Source of the DNA: Rubrivivax sp.
GTDB taxonomy: Bacteria > Pseudomonadota > Gammaproteobacteria > Burkholderiales > Burkholderiaceae_C
DNA length: 12,629 bases
Reading direction: 5' to 3'
NCBI GenBank assembly: GCA_027484885.1
Contig: JAIXSD010000637.1
Span: 1-12,629 of the forward strand
This document shows positions 1 through 6,876 of this stretch, piece after piece. Positions within the stretch are counted from its first letter, which is position 1, and each line of letters opens with the position of its first letter. Under the pieces are notes generated by a model, which was not told where the DNA came from, made no database searches, and saw nothing but the letters and a program-made list of their open reading frames with translations. Both the position numbers and the translations under genes were made by a program.

Positions 1-1
1 C

Positions 2-808
2 CGCAGCGAAGACCCCAGCAATCTGTTCCTGCCCTTCGGCGAGCTGATGAGCGGCCGCCAGAACAGCCCCAAGCCCAGCAGCGCCGAACCCGAGCGCCGC
101 AAGATTCTGGAGACCACCACCGTCAGCTGCAGCAGCCTGGGCATCAGCATCATCCGCAACTGCAGCGGCTCCATCGTGGTGGACACCAATGTCAGCAACA
201 GCGCCAGCTCCTTGCCGGCTGGCAGCTACATCAGCATGCGCTTTGACAAGATCAGCGGCATCGTCGACGGCCAGAGCCTTGCCATCGACGGCGGCATGCG
301 CATCGATTTCCTGACCGCCATCAGCAACCTCGACAACCCAGGCAACAACGTCAAGCTGCAGCTGAGCTTTGACAAGCTGAGCGCTTCCGGCGGTGGCGAA
401 AGCTTCGGCCCGCTGACGGCCGTGGCCCTTCTCGAGGTGGACGGCCAGGGCAAGCCCAGCCTGACCCTGAACGGTGTGCAGTACGCGGGCCTGAATGAGC
501 TCAGCGTCACCGACGCCAACAACTACAACCTCGGCCACAGCAAGCTGCGCAGCGCCCACTGGAGCGACAGCAAGGCCTTTGTGGACACCCAGTTCAGCAA
601 CTGGCAGACCAGCAACGGTCGCCCCCTGCAAGGCTCCAGCGCCACGCTGACGGCCGGCAAGGACAGCGCCCTGATCACGGTGGAGTCGAGCAGCAGCAGC
701 CAGGTCAGCTACCGCGTGCAGCTGAGCAGCGGCGGCGTGGCCAAGAACTACCAGGTGCTGGCCAGCTACAGCGGCAGCACGGTCAGCTACAGCGTCAAGG
801 CCTTGTGA
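2..808 (+). CDS. C-terminal part of an unrecognised, probably exported serine-rich protein (5' end outside window)
   Basis: The reading frame is open from base 2 to a TGA at 806-808, giving at least 268 codons. An ATG at 47 exists, but the residues before it (RSEDPSNLFLPFGEL) read as ordinary protein and no ribosome site precedes it, so the true start is probably upstream of the window. I do not recognise a family. The visible part is rich in Ser, Gly, Asn and Thr and has alternating hydrophobic/polar stretches typical of beta-structured secreted or surface proteins. It has two cysteines close together (VSCSS...RNCSGS) and a serine run (ESSSSSQVSY) near the C-terminus. No membrane segment or catalytic motif is visible, and any signal peptide would lie outside. 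It converges on the dehydrogenase gene, whose stop is about 33 bases away. Coding is supported by codon usage and length; function is unknown. Confidence 0.75.
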   Translation, partial: RSEDPSNLFLPFGELMSGRQNSPKPSSAEPERRKILETTTVSCSSLGISIIRNCSGSIVVDTNVSNSASSLPAGSYISMRFDKISGIVDGQSLAIDGGMRIDFLTAISNLDNPGNNVKLQLSFDKLSASGGGESFGPLTAVALLEVDGQGKPSLTLNGVQYAGLNELSVTDANNYNLGHSKLRSAHWSDSKAFVDTQFSNWQTSNGRPLQGSSATLTAGKDSALITVESSSSSQVSYRVQLSSGGVAKNYQVLASYSGSTVSYSVKAL

Positions 809-814
809 TCGATC

Positions 815-834
815 GCGCAGCCTGCAGGCTGCGC
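815..834. terminator. Perfect 20-bp palindrome between convergent genes; possible bidirectional terminator hairpin
   Basis: GCGCAGCCTGCAGGCTGCGC is its own reverse complement. As RNA it would give an 8-bp GC-rich stem with a TGCA loop. It lies 6 bases after the stop at 808 and 7 bases before the convergent stop codon at 842-844. No T-run follows on either strand, so it is not a canonical intrinsic terminator. It may protect 3' ends or assist termination from both sides. Confidence 0.5.
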
Positions 835-841
835 TGCTCCT

Positions 842-2233
842 TCAGGCTGCGAAGATCTTGCCCGGGTTCATGATCTGAGCCGGGTCCAGCGCGGCCTTGA
901 TGCTGCGCATCAGGGCCACCGCGCCCGGCCCGGCCTCGTCGAGCAGAAAGCCCTGCTTGTGCAGGCCGATGCCATGCTCGCCCGTGCAGGTGCCACCCAA
1001 GCGCAGGGCCCGGGCCACCATCTGCGCGCTCAGGCGCTCGGCCAGCTCGCGCTCCGCCGGCTGGCTCGGGTCGATCAAATAGCCCATGTGGAAATTGCCG
1101 TCACCGACATGGCCGACGATGAAATAAGGCAGCTCGGTGGCCTCGACCTCACGCACCGATTCGTTGATGCTCTCGGCCAGGCGTGAGATGGGCACGCAGG
1201 TGTCGGTGGTGACGCAGCGGCAGCCGGGGCGGGTCTGCAGGGCAGACAGGTAAGCATGGTGGCGCGCAGTCCAAAGCCGTGTGCGCGCCTCGGGCGTGCT
1301 GGCCCACTCAAAGGCCTCGCCGCCCTGCTCGGCCGCGAGGGCCTGCACGCTCTGCGCCTGCTCGGCCACGCTGGCCGCCGAGCCATGGAACTCCATCAGC
1401 AACATCGGCGATTCGCGCAGGCCCAGATGGTCATGCGCGTTGACGGCACGCACGGCATGGGCGTCGAGCAGCTCGCAGCGGGCGATCGGGATGCCCATCT
1501 GGATGATGGCGATGGTGGTCTGCACCGCCGCGTCGATGCTGGGGAAGAAACAGATGGCGGCCGACACTGCCTCGGGCAAGGGATACAGGCGCAAGGTCAG
1601 CTCGGTGATCACGCCCAGCGTGCCCTCGCTGCCCACAAACAAACGGGTCAGGTCGTAGCCGGCGCTGCTCTTGCGTGCGCGGCTGCCGGTGCGGATCTGC
1701 TCGCCGCTGGCCGTCAGCACGGTCAGGCCCAGCACGTTCTCGCGCATGGTGCCGTAGCGCACCGCATTCGTACCGCTGGCGCGCGTGGCCGCCATACCGC
1801 CCAGCGAGGCATCAGCGCCCGGATCGATGGGGAAGAACAGGCCGCTGTGGCGGATCTCCTGGTTCAGCTGCTGGCGGGTCACACCGGCCTGCACCGTGAC
1901 CGTCAGGTCCTCGGGATGCAGTTGCAGGATGGCCTTCATCCGGCTCAGGTCCAGGCTGATGCCGCCTTGCACGGCCAGCAAATGGCCCTCCAAAGAGGTG
2001 CCGGTGCCGTAGGGAATGACAGGCACGCGATGCTGCTGCGCCAGCTGCAGCACGAAGGCCACCTCCTCATTGCTCTCGGCAAAAACCACCGCATCGGGCG
2101 GCGCCACATCGAAGGGCGACTCGTCGCGGCCGTGCAGCTCTCGCTGGGCAAAGGCGGTGCTGAAGCGTTCGCCCAAGCGCTGCTGCAAAGCCACCAGCAT
2201 CTCGGCCGGCAAGACAGACGCCGCCCGCATCAT
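842..2233 (-). CDS. FAD-linked D-2-hydroxyacid dehydrogenase (cytochrome-type D-lactate dehydrogenase / LDHD / GlcD family)
   Basis: The 463-residue product is a full-length member of the PCMH-type FAD oxidoreductases, which oxidise D-lactate, glycolate or other D-2-hydroxyacids and pass electrons to cytochrome c or the quinone pool. The FAD-binding half shows PVIPYGTGTSLEGH (residues 71-84), the hallmark of the DLD1/LDHD branch, then FPIDPGADASLGGM (134-147) and GSEGTLGVITELTLRLYP (201-218). The C-terminal half shows GHVGDGNFH (374-382) and GEHGIG (418-423), the metal/substrate-site motifs. No signal peptide or membrane segment is seen, so it is likely cytosolic or peripheral. Its ATG overlaps the TGA of the upstream acylase gene (ATGA), indicating translational coupling; the ribosome site is weak, as expected for a coupled gene. 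The family is clear. The exact substrate cannot be read from sequence and may be a hydroxyacid released by the acylase rather than lactate. Confidence 0.92.
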   Translation of the reverse strand: MMRAASVLPAEMLVALQQRLGERFSTAFAQRELHGRDESPFDVAPPDAVVFAESNEEVAFVLQLAQQHRVPVIPYGTGTSLEGHLLAVQGGISLDLSRMKAILQLHPEDLTVTVQAGVTRQQLNQEIRHSGLFFPIDPGADASLGGMAATRASGTNAVRYGTMRENVLGLTVLTASGEQIRTGSRARKSSAGYDLTRLFVGSEGTLGVITELTLRLYPLPEAVSAAICFFPSIDAAVQTTIAIIQMGIPIARCELLDAHAVRAVNAHDHLGLRESPMLLMEFHGSAASVAEQAQSVQALAAEQGGEAFEWASTPEARTRLWTARHHAYLSALQTRPGCRCVTTDTCVPISRLAESINESVREVEATELPYFIVGHVGDGNFHMGYLIDPSQPAERELAERLSAQMVARALRLGGTCTGEHGIGLHKQGFLLDEAGPGAVALMRSIKAALDPAQIMNPGKIFAA

Positions 2234-4713
2234 TCGCGGAGCTGCAGGCTGCGGTAGTTCGGGTCGGCCTGGATCTCGGCCTCGCTGAAGGGCAGCTTGA
2301 TCCAGGCGCCACCCTTGGTACAGATCGCGGAATAGGCCTTGGTCTGGTCCGAGTAGTGAGGCGAGAAGATGTGGCTGGACTGCGAGTAGGTCAACAGGCC
2401 TTCAGCCACCGGGCCCTTGGCATCGAAGGTCACGAACTGCAGATAGCTGTTGCCGTAGAAGGGGTCACCGTAGAGCCCGCCGTTGAAATTGCCACGGGCA
2501 TTGTTGAAGGTGTAAGGGCCGCCGGGGATGGGGACGGGCGCGCTGTCACGCACCACGACCTGGCGCCGCGCATTGACCTCTTCCAGCGCGATGTTCTGGC
2601 TGGCGAACCACTGCACCGCATCGGCCAGCAAGGTGGCGGCCTTGCTGTTGGCGGTGTTGAAGCCACGCGGGGTGTAGACCGGGTCAGCGGGGCTGTAGGC
2701 CACGCGCCAGAAGCTGGCGTCCTTGAGCTCACCCGAGAGCTCATAGAACTTGCGGAACAACAAGGAGCCCGGGTCGAGCAAGCCCTCGGTCTTCTTCCAG
2801 GCCGCCAGCACGGCGCAGGCCTTGCTGAGATCGGTCAGCTTGCCCGTGCTGTCTTTGGCGCTGGGGGCGCCGCCGCTGCAGCTTGACGCAAGAAACTCGT
2901 CCAGCCACTGCTCGGCCTTGAAGAAGCGGGCCTTCTGATAGACCTGCTGCAGCTGGGCCAAGGTGAAGCCCTTGCCAGTCAGGCCATCGCGGCCTTCAAT
3001 ACGGTCCAGGGCCTGGGCGATGCCCATGCGCGTGCGCTCGCCCTGCGGTGCGCCCTCGGCATTGGGGCCGGTGGCGATGATCTTGGGGTAGCCGCTCAAA
3101 CGCACCTGATCATTGGGCAGCCAGTGGCTGTCGTTGGCGTTGACGATGAAGTCATCGCGCAGCACATAGGGCCGCTGCGCCGCGGGGATGGCGCCACTCC
3201 AGTTGCAGGCGGACTTGCTGCCATCCATGAGCACCAGGCCGCGTGTGGCCAGCAGGAACTGGCCGGTGGGGCTGTTCACGCAGCTGGCCAGCTGCGCATC
3301 GCTGACATTGGCCGCCACCGAGTAATTGGCATAGAGCGCGCGGCCGTTCTTGTCCGCCGCCATGGTGTTGACCCAGGGCATGGCGTTGAAGGTGGCCAGG
3401 TTCTCGCGCAAGCTCTCAGCACTGCTGGATTTGCCGTTGAGCAGGGCTTGGTCGAGCAGCTTGGTGTTGCCGTAGTTGGCGTCGCGCAGCGCAAAGCCCG
3501 CCGCACCGCTCCAGGCGAAGCTGGCGCCATCGCTGACCATGGGGCCGAAGTCAGTGCTGTAGAGCGTGCGCGTGTGGGTCTTGAGGCTGCCATCGGGCTG
3601 CAAGGCCTGCACCGACAGCGGCGTCTGGCTCATGGGCTTGTAGGCTCCATCGACCCAGTAGCGGGTCGGGTCGGCCGGGTCGAGCTTGAGCTGGAACAGG
3701 GTGAAGCGGTTGTCGGTCGAAAAGGTGTGGGTCCAGGCCACATCCTTGTTGAAGCCGATCAGGGGCACCACCGCACCGAGCAGCGTGGCTCCCATCACGT
3801 CGTACTTGCCGGGGATGGTCAGGTGCAGCTGATGCAGACGCAATGCCCCCCACCAAGGGAAGTGCGGGTTGCCCAGCACCATGCCGGCGCCGCTCTGCGT
3901 GGCGCCCTTGCCCAGACCGTAGCCGTTGGAGCCAATCACATGCTCTTCCAGCTGGCGCAAGCCCTGCAGCAACGGTGTGCGGGCCAGGGCCAGCTGGGTG
4001 GACTTCGCCCTCAAGGCCTTGGCCGACAGCAGCACCGGCGCAGCGCCTGCGGGCTTGGCCAGCGGCGGCTGCGCGCTGCCGATGGCGTGGATGAACTGCA
4101 AAGAGCTGCCAGCGATGGCCGCCTGGGTGAAGCGGAAGTAGGCGTCGTCCTCGTTCATCGGCCGCACCCAGGCGGCGCCCTTGCATTCCAGCGGCAGGCC
4201 GTTCAAGCCCTTGTCGCTGAGGTAGCGGTTGTAGCCGGCGACAAAGCCGCTGACAAGCTCGCGAACCTCAGCACCAGCGCCGTTCTTCATCGCCTGCGCC
4301 TGGGCCGGCGTCATCAGCGATTTGTAGAAAAAGTCCGAAGACAGATTGGGCGTGAAATCTCCAAACTGCCCGAGGTAGTTGATGGGCTTGCCGCTGGCAT
4401 CGACATCGCCGAAGAAACGCGAACGCTCACCGCGCAAGGTGACGATCTCTTCGGCAAACAGGCAAATATGGTCCTGCGCAAACGCGTAGCCGTAGCCGTA
4501 ACCCGCGCCTTTGAAGTTGTCCGCCTTGATGTGCGGCACGCCGTAGCTGGTGTAGCGGATCTCGGCGGCGAACTCGGGCGCTGCAACGGGCTCGGGTGCC
4601 TGCGGATTGCTGTCACCATTTCCGCCACACGCACACAAGAGCGCCGCGCTTGCCAGGGCCGAAAACACAGGGTTGATACGGAGAGGATGAACCGAACTTG
4701 TACGTATTTGCAC
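2230..4713 (-). CDS. Penicillin acylase / acyl-homoserine-lactone acylase family Ntn hydrolase, predicted lipoprotein
   Basis: This 827-residue protein is an N-terminal-nucleophile amidase of the penicillin G acylase/PvdQ/aculeacin acylase type. Such enzymes self-cleave into alpha and beta chains and hydrolyse amide bonds in N-acyl compounds. The start is GTG with GGAGA 7 bases upstream (4721-4725). The N-terminus has a positive region, a hydrophobic stretch and a lipobox-like LCAC (about 26-29), so a periplasm-facing lipoprotein is predicted. The alpha chain includes IRYTSYGVPHIKADN (52-66). The predicted nucleophile is Ser262 in EHVIGSNGYGLG. H284 in GNPHFPW falls at beta position 23, as in PvdQ; DVAW follows at about 324-327, and NANDS (525-529) fits the oxyanion Asn. 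So the catalytic set looks intact. It is the first gene of an operon with the dehydrogenase and is divergent from the FadL-type channel. Acyl-homoserine lactones, cyclic lipopeptides or other acyl amides are possible substrates; sequence does not decide. Confidence 0.93.
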   Translation of the reverse strand: MQIRTSSVHPLRINPVFSALASAALLCACGGNGDSNPQAPEPVAAPEFAAEIRYTSYGVPHIKADNFKGAGYGYGYAFAQDHICLFAEEIVTLRGERSRFFGDVDASGKPINYLGQFGDFTPNLSSDFFYKSLMTPAQAQAMKNGAGAEVRELVSGFVAGYNRYLSDKGLNGLPLECKGAAWVRPMNEDDAYFRFTQAAIAGSSLQFIHAIGSAQPPLAKPAGAAPVLLSAKALRAKSTQLALARTPLLQGLRQLEEHVIGSNGYGLGKGATQSGAGMVLGNPHFPWWGALRLHQLHLTIPGKYDVMGATLLGAVVPLIGFNKDVAWTHTFSTDNRFTLFQLKLDPADPTRYWVDGAYKPMSQTPLSVQALQPDGSLKTHTRTLYSTDFGPMVSDGASFAWSGAAGFALRDANYGNTKLLDQALLNGKSSSAESLRENLATFNAMPWVNTMAADKNGRALYANYSVAANVSDAQLASCVNSPTGQFLLATRGLVLMDGSKSACNWSGAIPAAQRPYVLRDDFIVNANDSHWLPNDQVRLSGYPKIIATGPNAEGAPQGERTRMGIAQALDRIEGRDGLTGKGFTLAQLQQVYQKARFFKAEQWLDEFLASSCSGGAPSAKDSTGKLTDLSKACAVLAAWKKTEGLLDPGSLLFRKFYELSGELKDASFWRVAYSPADPVYTPRGFNTANSKAATLLADAVQWFASQNIALEEVNARRQVVVRDSAPVPIPGGPYTFNNARGNFNGGLYGDPFYGNSYLQFVTFDAKGPVAEGLLTYSQSSHIFSPHYSDQTKAYSAICTKGGAWIKLPFSEAEIQADPNYRSLQLRE

Positions 4714-4720
4714 GAAGTTG

Positions 4721-4725
4721 TCTCC
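4721..4725 (-). promoter_or_regulatory. Ribosome binding site supporting the GTG start of the acylase
   Basis: On the minus strand the leader reads CATTGGAGACAACTTC followed directly by GTG. GGAGA lies 7 bases from the GTG, and no ATG lies between them or in frame just upstream, so GTG is the supported start. The divergent porin gene uses a near-identical leader (CACTGGAGACATC before ATG). Confidence 0.7.
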
Positions 4726-4785
4726 AATGTGACTACCGTCTGTGGGTAGAACGCTCTAATTCGTCATCTGCGCGGGCGCTAATTT

Positions 4786-4836
4786 GTAGGCCCAGGCTAT
4801 CATCAAAATGGTAAAAAGCCCAAGAAAAGGGCCTAC
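4786..4836. promoter_or_regulatory. Inverted repeat (8-bp arms) in the divergent acylase/porin promoter region
   Basis: GTAGGCCC (4786-4793) and GGGCCTAC (4829-4836) are exact reverse complements separated by 35 bases. They lie in the 144-base spacer between the divergent acylase and FadL-type genes, ending 21 bases before the porin ATG. They could be two half-sites of an operator controlling both genes, or the base of a leader-RNA stem of the porin transcript. I could not assign convincing -35/-10 boxes in the spacer (4714-4857), so promoter positions stay open. Confidence 0.4.
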
Positions 4837-4857
4837 CACGACAACACTGGAGACATC

Positions 4858-6369
4858 ATGAAATTCAAGCTTTCCGCGCTCGGTATGGCCGTCATTGGCG
4901 GCTTGTGCGCTCAGTCCGCCCTGGCCTCTGGCTACCACTTCGGTTCGCAATCGGCCTCGGCCCAAGGCACGGCAAACGCCAACACCGCGGAAGCTTCGGA
5001 CGCTTCGGTGCTGTTCTACAACCCGGCCGGCATGACCCGCCTGGACGGCACCCAAGCCTCTGGTGTCCTCAACGTGGTCCTGCCCAAGGGCACGTTTGAA
5101 GACCAAGGCAGCATCACCAGCTTCGGTCTGCCCACCAAGGGCGGCAACGGTGGCAAGTTCGTGCACACCACGGCCGTGCCCCATGCCTACCTGACCCACA
5201 AGCTGAGCAACGAACTGTCCGTCGGCATGGCGCTGTTCGTGCCCTTCGGCTCCAAGAGCGAGTACGACAAGGACTGGGCTGGTCGCTACAACAGCATCGG
5301 AACCGAGCTCAAGACCATCGCCCTGAACCCCTCGATCGCCTTCAAGGTGAACGAAAAGCTGAGCGTCGGCGCCGGCCTGACCGCCCAGTACATCGAAGGC
5401 AATCTGGCCAAGGGTGCCGACTTCGGTTCGGGCGCACTGGGCCTGATCGTCGAGCAGGAAGTGGCCAAGGCGGCCGCCGCCACGCCGACCGTGCCGCTGC
5501 CCATGATCCGTGCCGCCGTGCTGAACAAGCTGGGTGGCATCATCCAGGCGGTCTCGGGCAACCCGACCTATTCGGGTGGCGTCGAAGTCGAAGGCAAGGA
5601 CTGGGGCCTGGGCTTCAATATGGGCCTGATGTACTCGCCCAACCAGGACACCCGTTTCGGCATCGCCTACCGCTCCAAGATCTCGCACAAGCTCAAGGGC
5701 GACGCGGTCTGGAACGTGGCCACGCCTGCTGGCAATCTGGCCACCCTGCTGAACAACGCCCTGCCCGGCACCAATGCCGGCACCACGGTGCAGCAGCGTC
5801 TGGTAGGCCTGTACACCAACAGCGATGCCAGCCTGAAGGTCGACACGCCCGAATCCCTGTCGCTGTCCTTCTTCAAGCAGCAGGACAAGCTGGCCGTGAT
5901 GGCCGATGTGACCTTCACCCGCCACTCGCGTTTCAGCGAACTGCGCATCGACTTCGCCAACAACCTGCCGGATTCCCTGACCCCGGAAAACTGGATCAAC
6001 ACCGTCCGCGGCTCCTTCGGCCTGAACTACCAGTGGAGTGACGACCTGAAGCTGCGCGCCGGCATCGCCTACGACCAAAGCCCGGTCAAGGCCACGACCC
6101 GCACGCCTTCGATCCCAGACAACGACCGCACCTGGATCTCCGGCGGCCTGAACTGGAAGCTGGACGCCAAGAACTCCGTCGACTTCGCCCTGAGCTTCAT
6201 CCGTGTGGCCCCGAGCCAGATCGATATGTACGACAACGGTGCCCAGGTCAACGCCGCCGGCTCCGCCGTCTGCAACCCGTCCGGCAACACCTCCAGCTGC
6301 GCCACCATCAAGGGCCGCTACAAGCTGAACTCGGCCCTGCTGGGTCTGCAGTACAACCGCCAGTTCTGA
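4858..6369 (+). CDS. OmpP1/FadL family outer-membrane channel for fatty acids or other hydrophobic compounds
   Basis: The 503-residue product belongs to the OmpP1/FadL/TodX family of 14-strand beta-barrels, which move long-chain fatty acids or aromatic hydrocarbons across the outer membrane. A Sec signal peptide (MKFKLSALGMAVIGGLCAQS then ALA) is likely cut after Ala23. The mature N-terminus SGYHFGSQSASAQGTANANT matches the inserted plug of the family, followed by the signature VLFYNPAGM (51-59). Alternating amphipathic strands run to the end, which closes on aromatic Phe503 (LLGLQYNRQF) as expected for BAM-assembled barrels. Two cysteines (about ten residues apart, near 475-484) may form a loop disulphide. 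The ATG follows GGAGA at 4849-4853. An intrinsic terminator follows. The gene is divergent from the lipoprotein acylase, so its substrate may be the acylase substrate or a released fatty acid; that is inference. Family and location are secure, ligand is not. Confidence 0.95.
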   Translation: MKFKLSALGMAVIGGLCAQSALASGYHFGSQSASAQGTANANTAEASDASVLFYNPAGMTRLDGTQASGVLNVVLPKGTFEDQGSITSFGLPTKGGNGGKFVHTTAVPHAYLTHKLSNELSVGMALFVPFGSKSEYDKDWAGRYNSIGTELKTIALNPSIAFKVNEKLSVGAGLTAQYIEGNLAKGADFGSGALGLIVEQEVAKAAAATPTVPLPMIRAAVLNKLGGIIQAVSGNPTYSGGVEVEGKDWGLGFNMGLMYSPNQDTRFGIAYRSKISHKLKGDAVWNVATPAGNLATLLNNALPGTNAGTTVQQRLVGLYTNSDASLKVDTPESLSLSFFKQQDKLAVMADVTFTRHSRFSELRIDFANNLPDSLTPENWINTVRGSFGLNYQWSDDLKLRAGIAYDQSPVKATTRTPSIPDNDRTWISGGLNWKLDAKNSVDFALSFIRVAPSQIDMYDNGAQVNAAGSAVCNPSGNTSSCATIKGRYKLNSALLGLQYNRQF

Positions 6370-6402
6370 GGCGATACCGCTCACGCGCTTGCTCAGCCTG
6401 CC

Positions 6403-6433
6403 AAAGCCACCGGCTCACCCCGGTGGCTTTTTT
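6403..6433 (+). terminator. Rho-independent terminator of the FadL-type gene
   Basis: AAAGCCACCGG (6403-6413) pairs exactly with CCGGTGGCTTT (6420-6430) around a 6-base loop, and the 3' arm runs into a T6 tract (6428-6433). It lies 34 bases after the porin stop. The 5' arm begins with only AAA, so activity on the minus strand would be weak. Confidence 0.93.
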
Positions 6434-6473
6434 CTTACCGCCTGCAAACAAACACTGGCGAAACAAGGACTGA

Positions 6474-6536
6474 CGGTCAAAGCCGTGGACGACAGCGCCG
6501 GGCCGTGACACCATGAGGGTGTCGGCTGCTTGACCG
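6474..6536 (+). other. Nested inverted repeats upstream of the small membrane-protein gene; possible structured leader
   Basis: CGGTCAA (6474-6480) is complementary to TTGACCG (6530-6536), and the pairing extends to AGC/GCT with one bulged A. Inside it GACACC (6507-6512) pairs with GGTGTC (6518-6523) around a 5-base loop. The pair could form a folded leader ending 32 bases before the ATG at 6569. It does not match a riboswitch I know, and there is no cobalamin-riboswitch B12-box. The region could equally be regulatory DNA with operator-like repeats. Confidence 0.3.
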
Positions 6537-6568
6537 ATATTTGTCAGTTCGATGGAGGCTTGAACACC

Positions 6569-6805
6569 ATGGCTGATCTCTCGACCCTGCTGATCTTGCT
6601 GGCCTTGCTGCTGGCTCTGGTGGGTGCTTTGCGGCTGGATCTCTTGCGCCTGGCCGTGAAGAACCTGCTGCAGACGCTCACGCCCGAGGCCAAACCCTTG
6701 CGTGACGACCCCGGCTTGAAAGTCAGTCCGCCTACCGAGCGGCCGCGCCACGCACAAATGGCTGGCCACAAGCCGGCCTTTCATCGCAGCGGCCGTCGCC
6801 ACTGA
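6569..6805 (+). CDS. Small single-pass membrane protein of unknown function (78 aa)
   Basis: The ATG at 6569 is chosen because GGAGG (6554-6558) precedes it by 10 bases; a TTG start 39 bases upstream lacks such a site. Residues 5-22 form a very hydrophobic segment (STLLILLALLLALVGALR), consistent with one inner-membrane helix. An amphipathic stretch (DLLRLAVKNLLQTL, 24-37) follows, then a polar, Pro/Arg/His-rich tail ending HRSGRRH. Positive charge after the helix suggests the tail is cytoplasmic. I do not recognise a family. It ends 71 bases before the likely start of the adenosyltransferase on the same strand and may share its transcript. The strong ribosome site and coherent membrane helix support a real gene. 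Confidence 0.68.
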   Translation: MADLSTLLILLALLLALVGALRLDLLRLAVKNLLQTLTPEAKPLRDDPGLKVSPPTERPRHAQMAGHKPAFHRSGRRH

Positions 6806-6876
6806 AGCCACTGGGCCATTGAACTTGGGGCAAGATGCCGGCTTGTTCACAGACCACGCCGGACCCGGCAAGCCCC

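Noticed and set aside
2242..2253. A 12-base match (CTGCAGGCTGCG) to the palindrome core at 822-833
   Set aside because: It lies within the acylase C-terminus encoding ordinary residues, lacks the second arm, and such Leu/Gln-codon strings recur by chance in GC-rich genes.
1256..2257. A 333-codon plus-strand frame opposite the dehydrogenase
   Set aside because: The opposite strand carries all family motifs of the FAD dehydrogenase; this frame is rich in His/Gln/Arg/Ala without domain structure.
3124..4749. A 541-codon open frame on the plus strand opposite the acylase
   Set aside because: It lies almost wholly antisense to the acylase, which has complete Ntn-hydrolase motifs. Its translation is a Gly/Ala/Val/Arg/Gln-rich composition typical of the antisense of high-GC coding DNA.
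4756..6384. A 542-codon open frame on the minus strand opposite the FadL-type gene
   Set aside because: It is antisense to a gene with a signal peptide, NPAGM signature and terminal Phe. Its Gly/Val/Gln-rich product lacks any motif and arises from codon bias of the real gene.
6835..6876. An upstream ATG for the cobalamin adenosyltransferase
   Set aside because: The 14 added residues have no family counterpart, while the family normally starts at the M-x-N-R-L-S position (6877). A G-rich stretch upstream is too close to be decisive.
6806..6876. Cobalamin riboswitch upstream of the adenosyltransferase
   Set aside because: Only about 71 bases separate it from the preceding gene and no B12-box-like sequence or long structured region is present.
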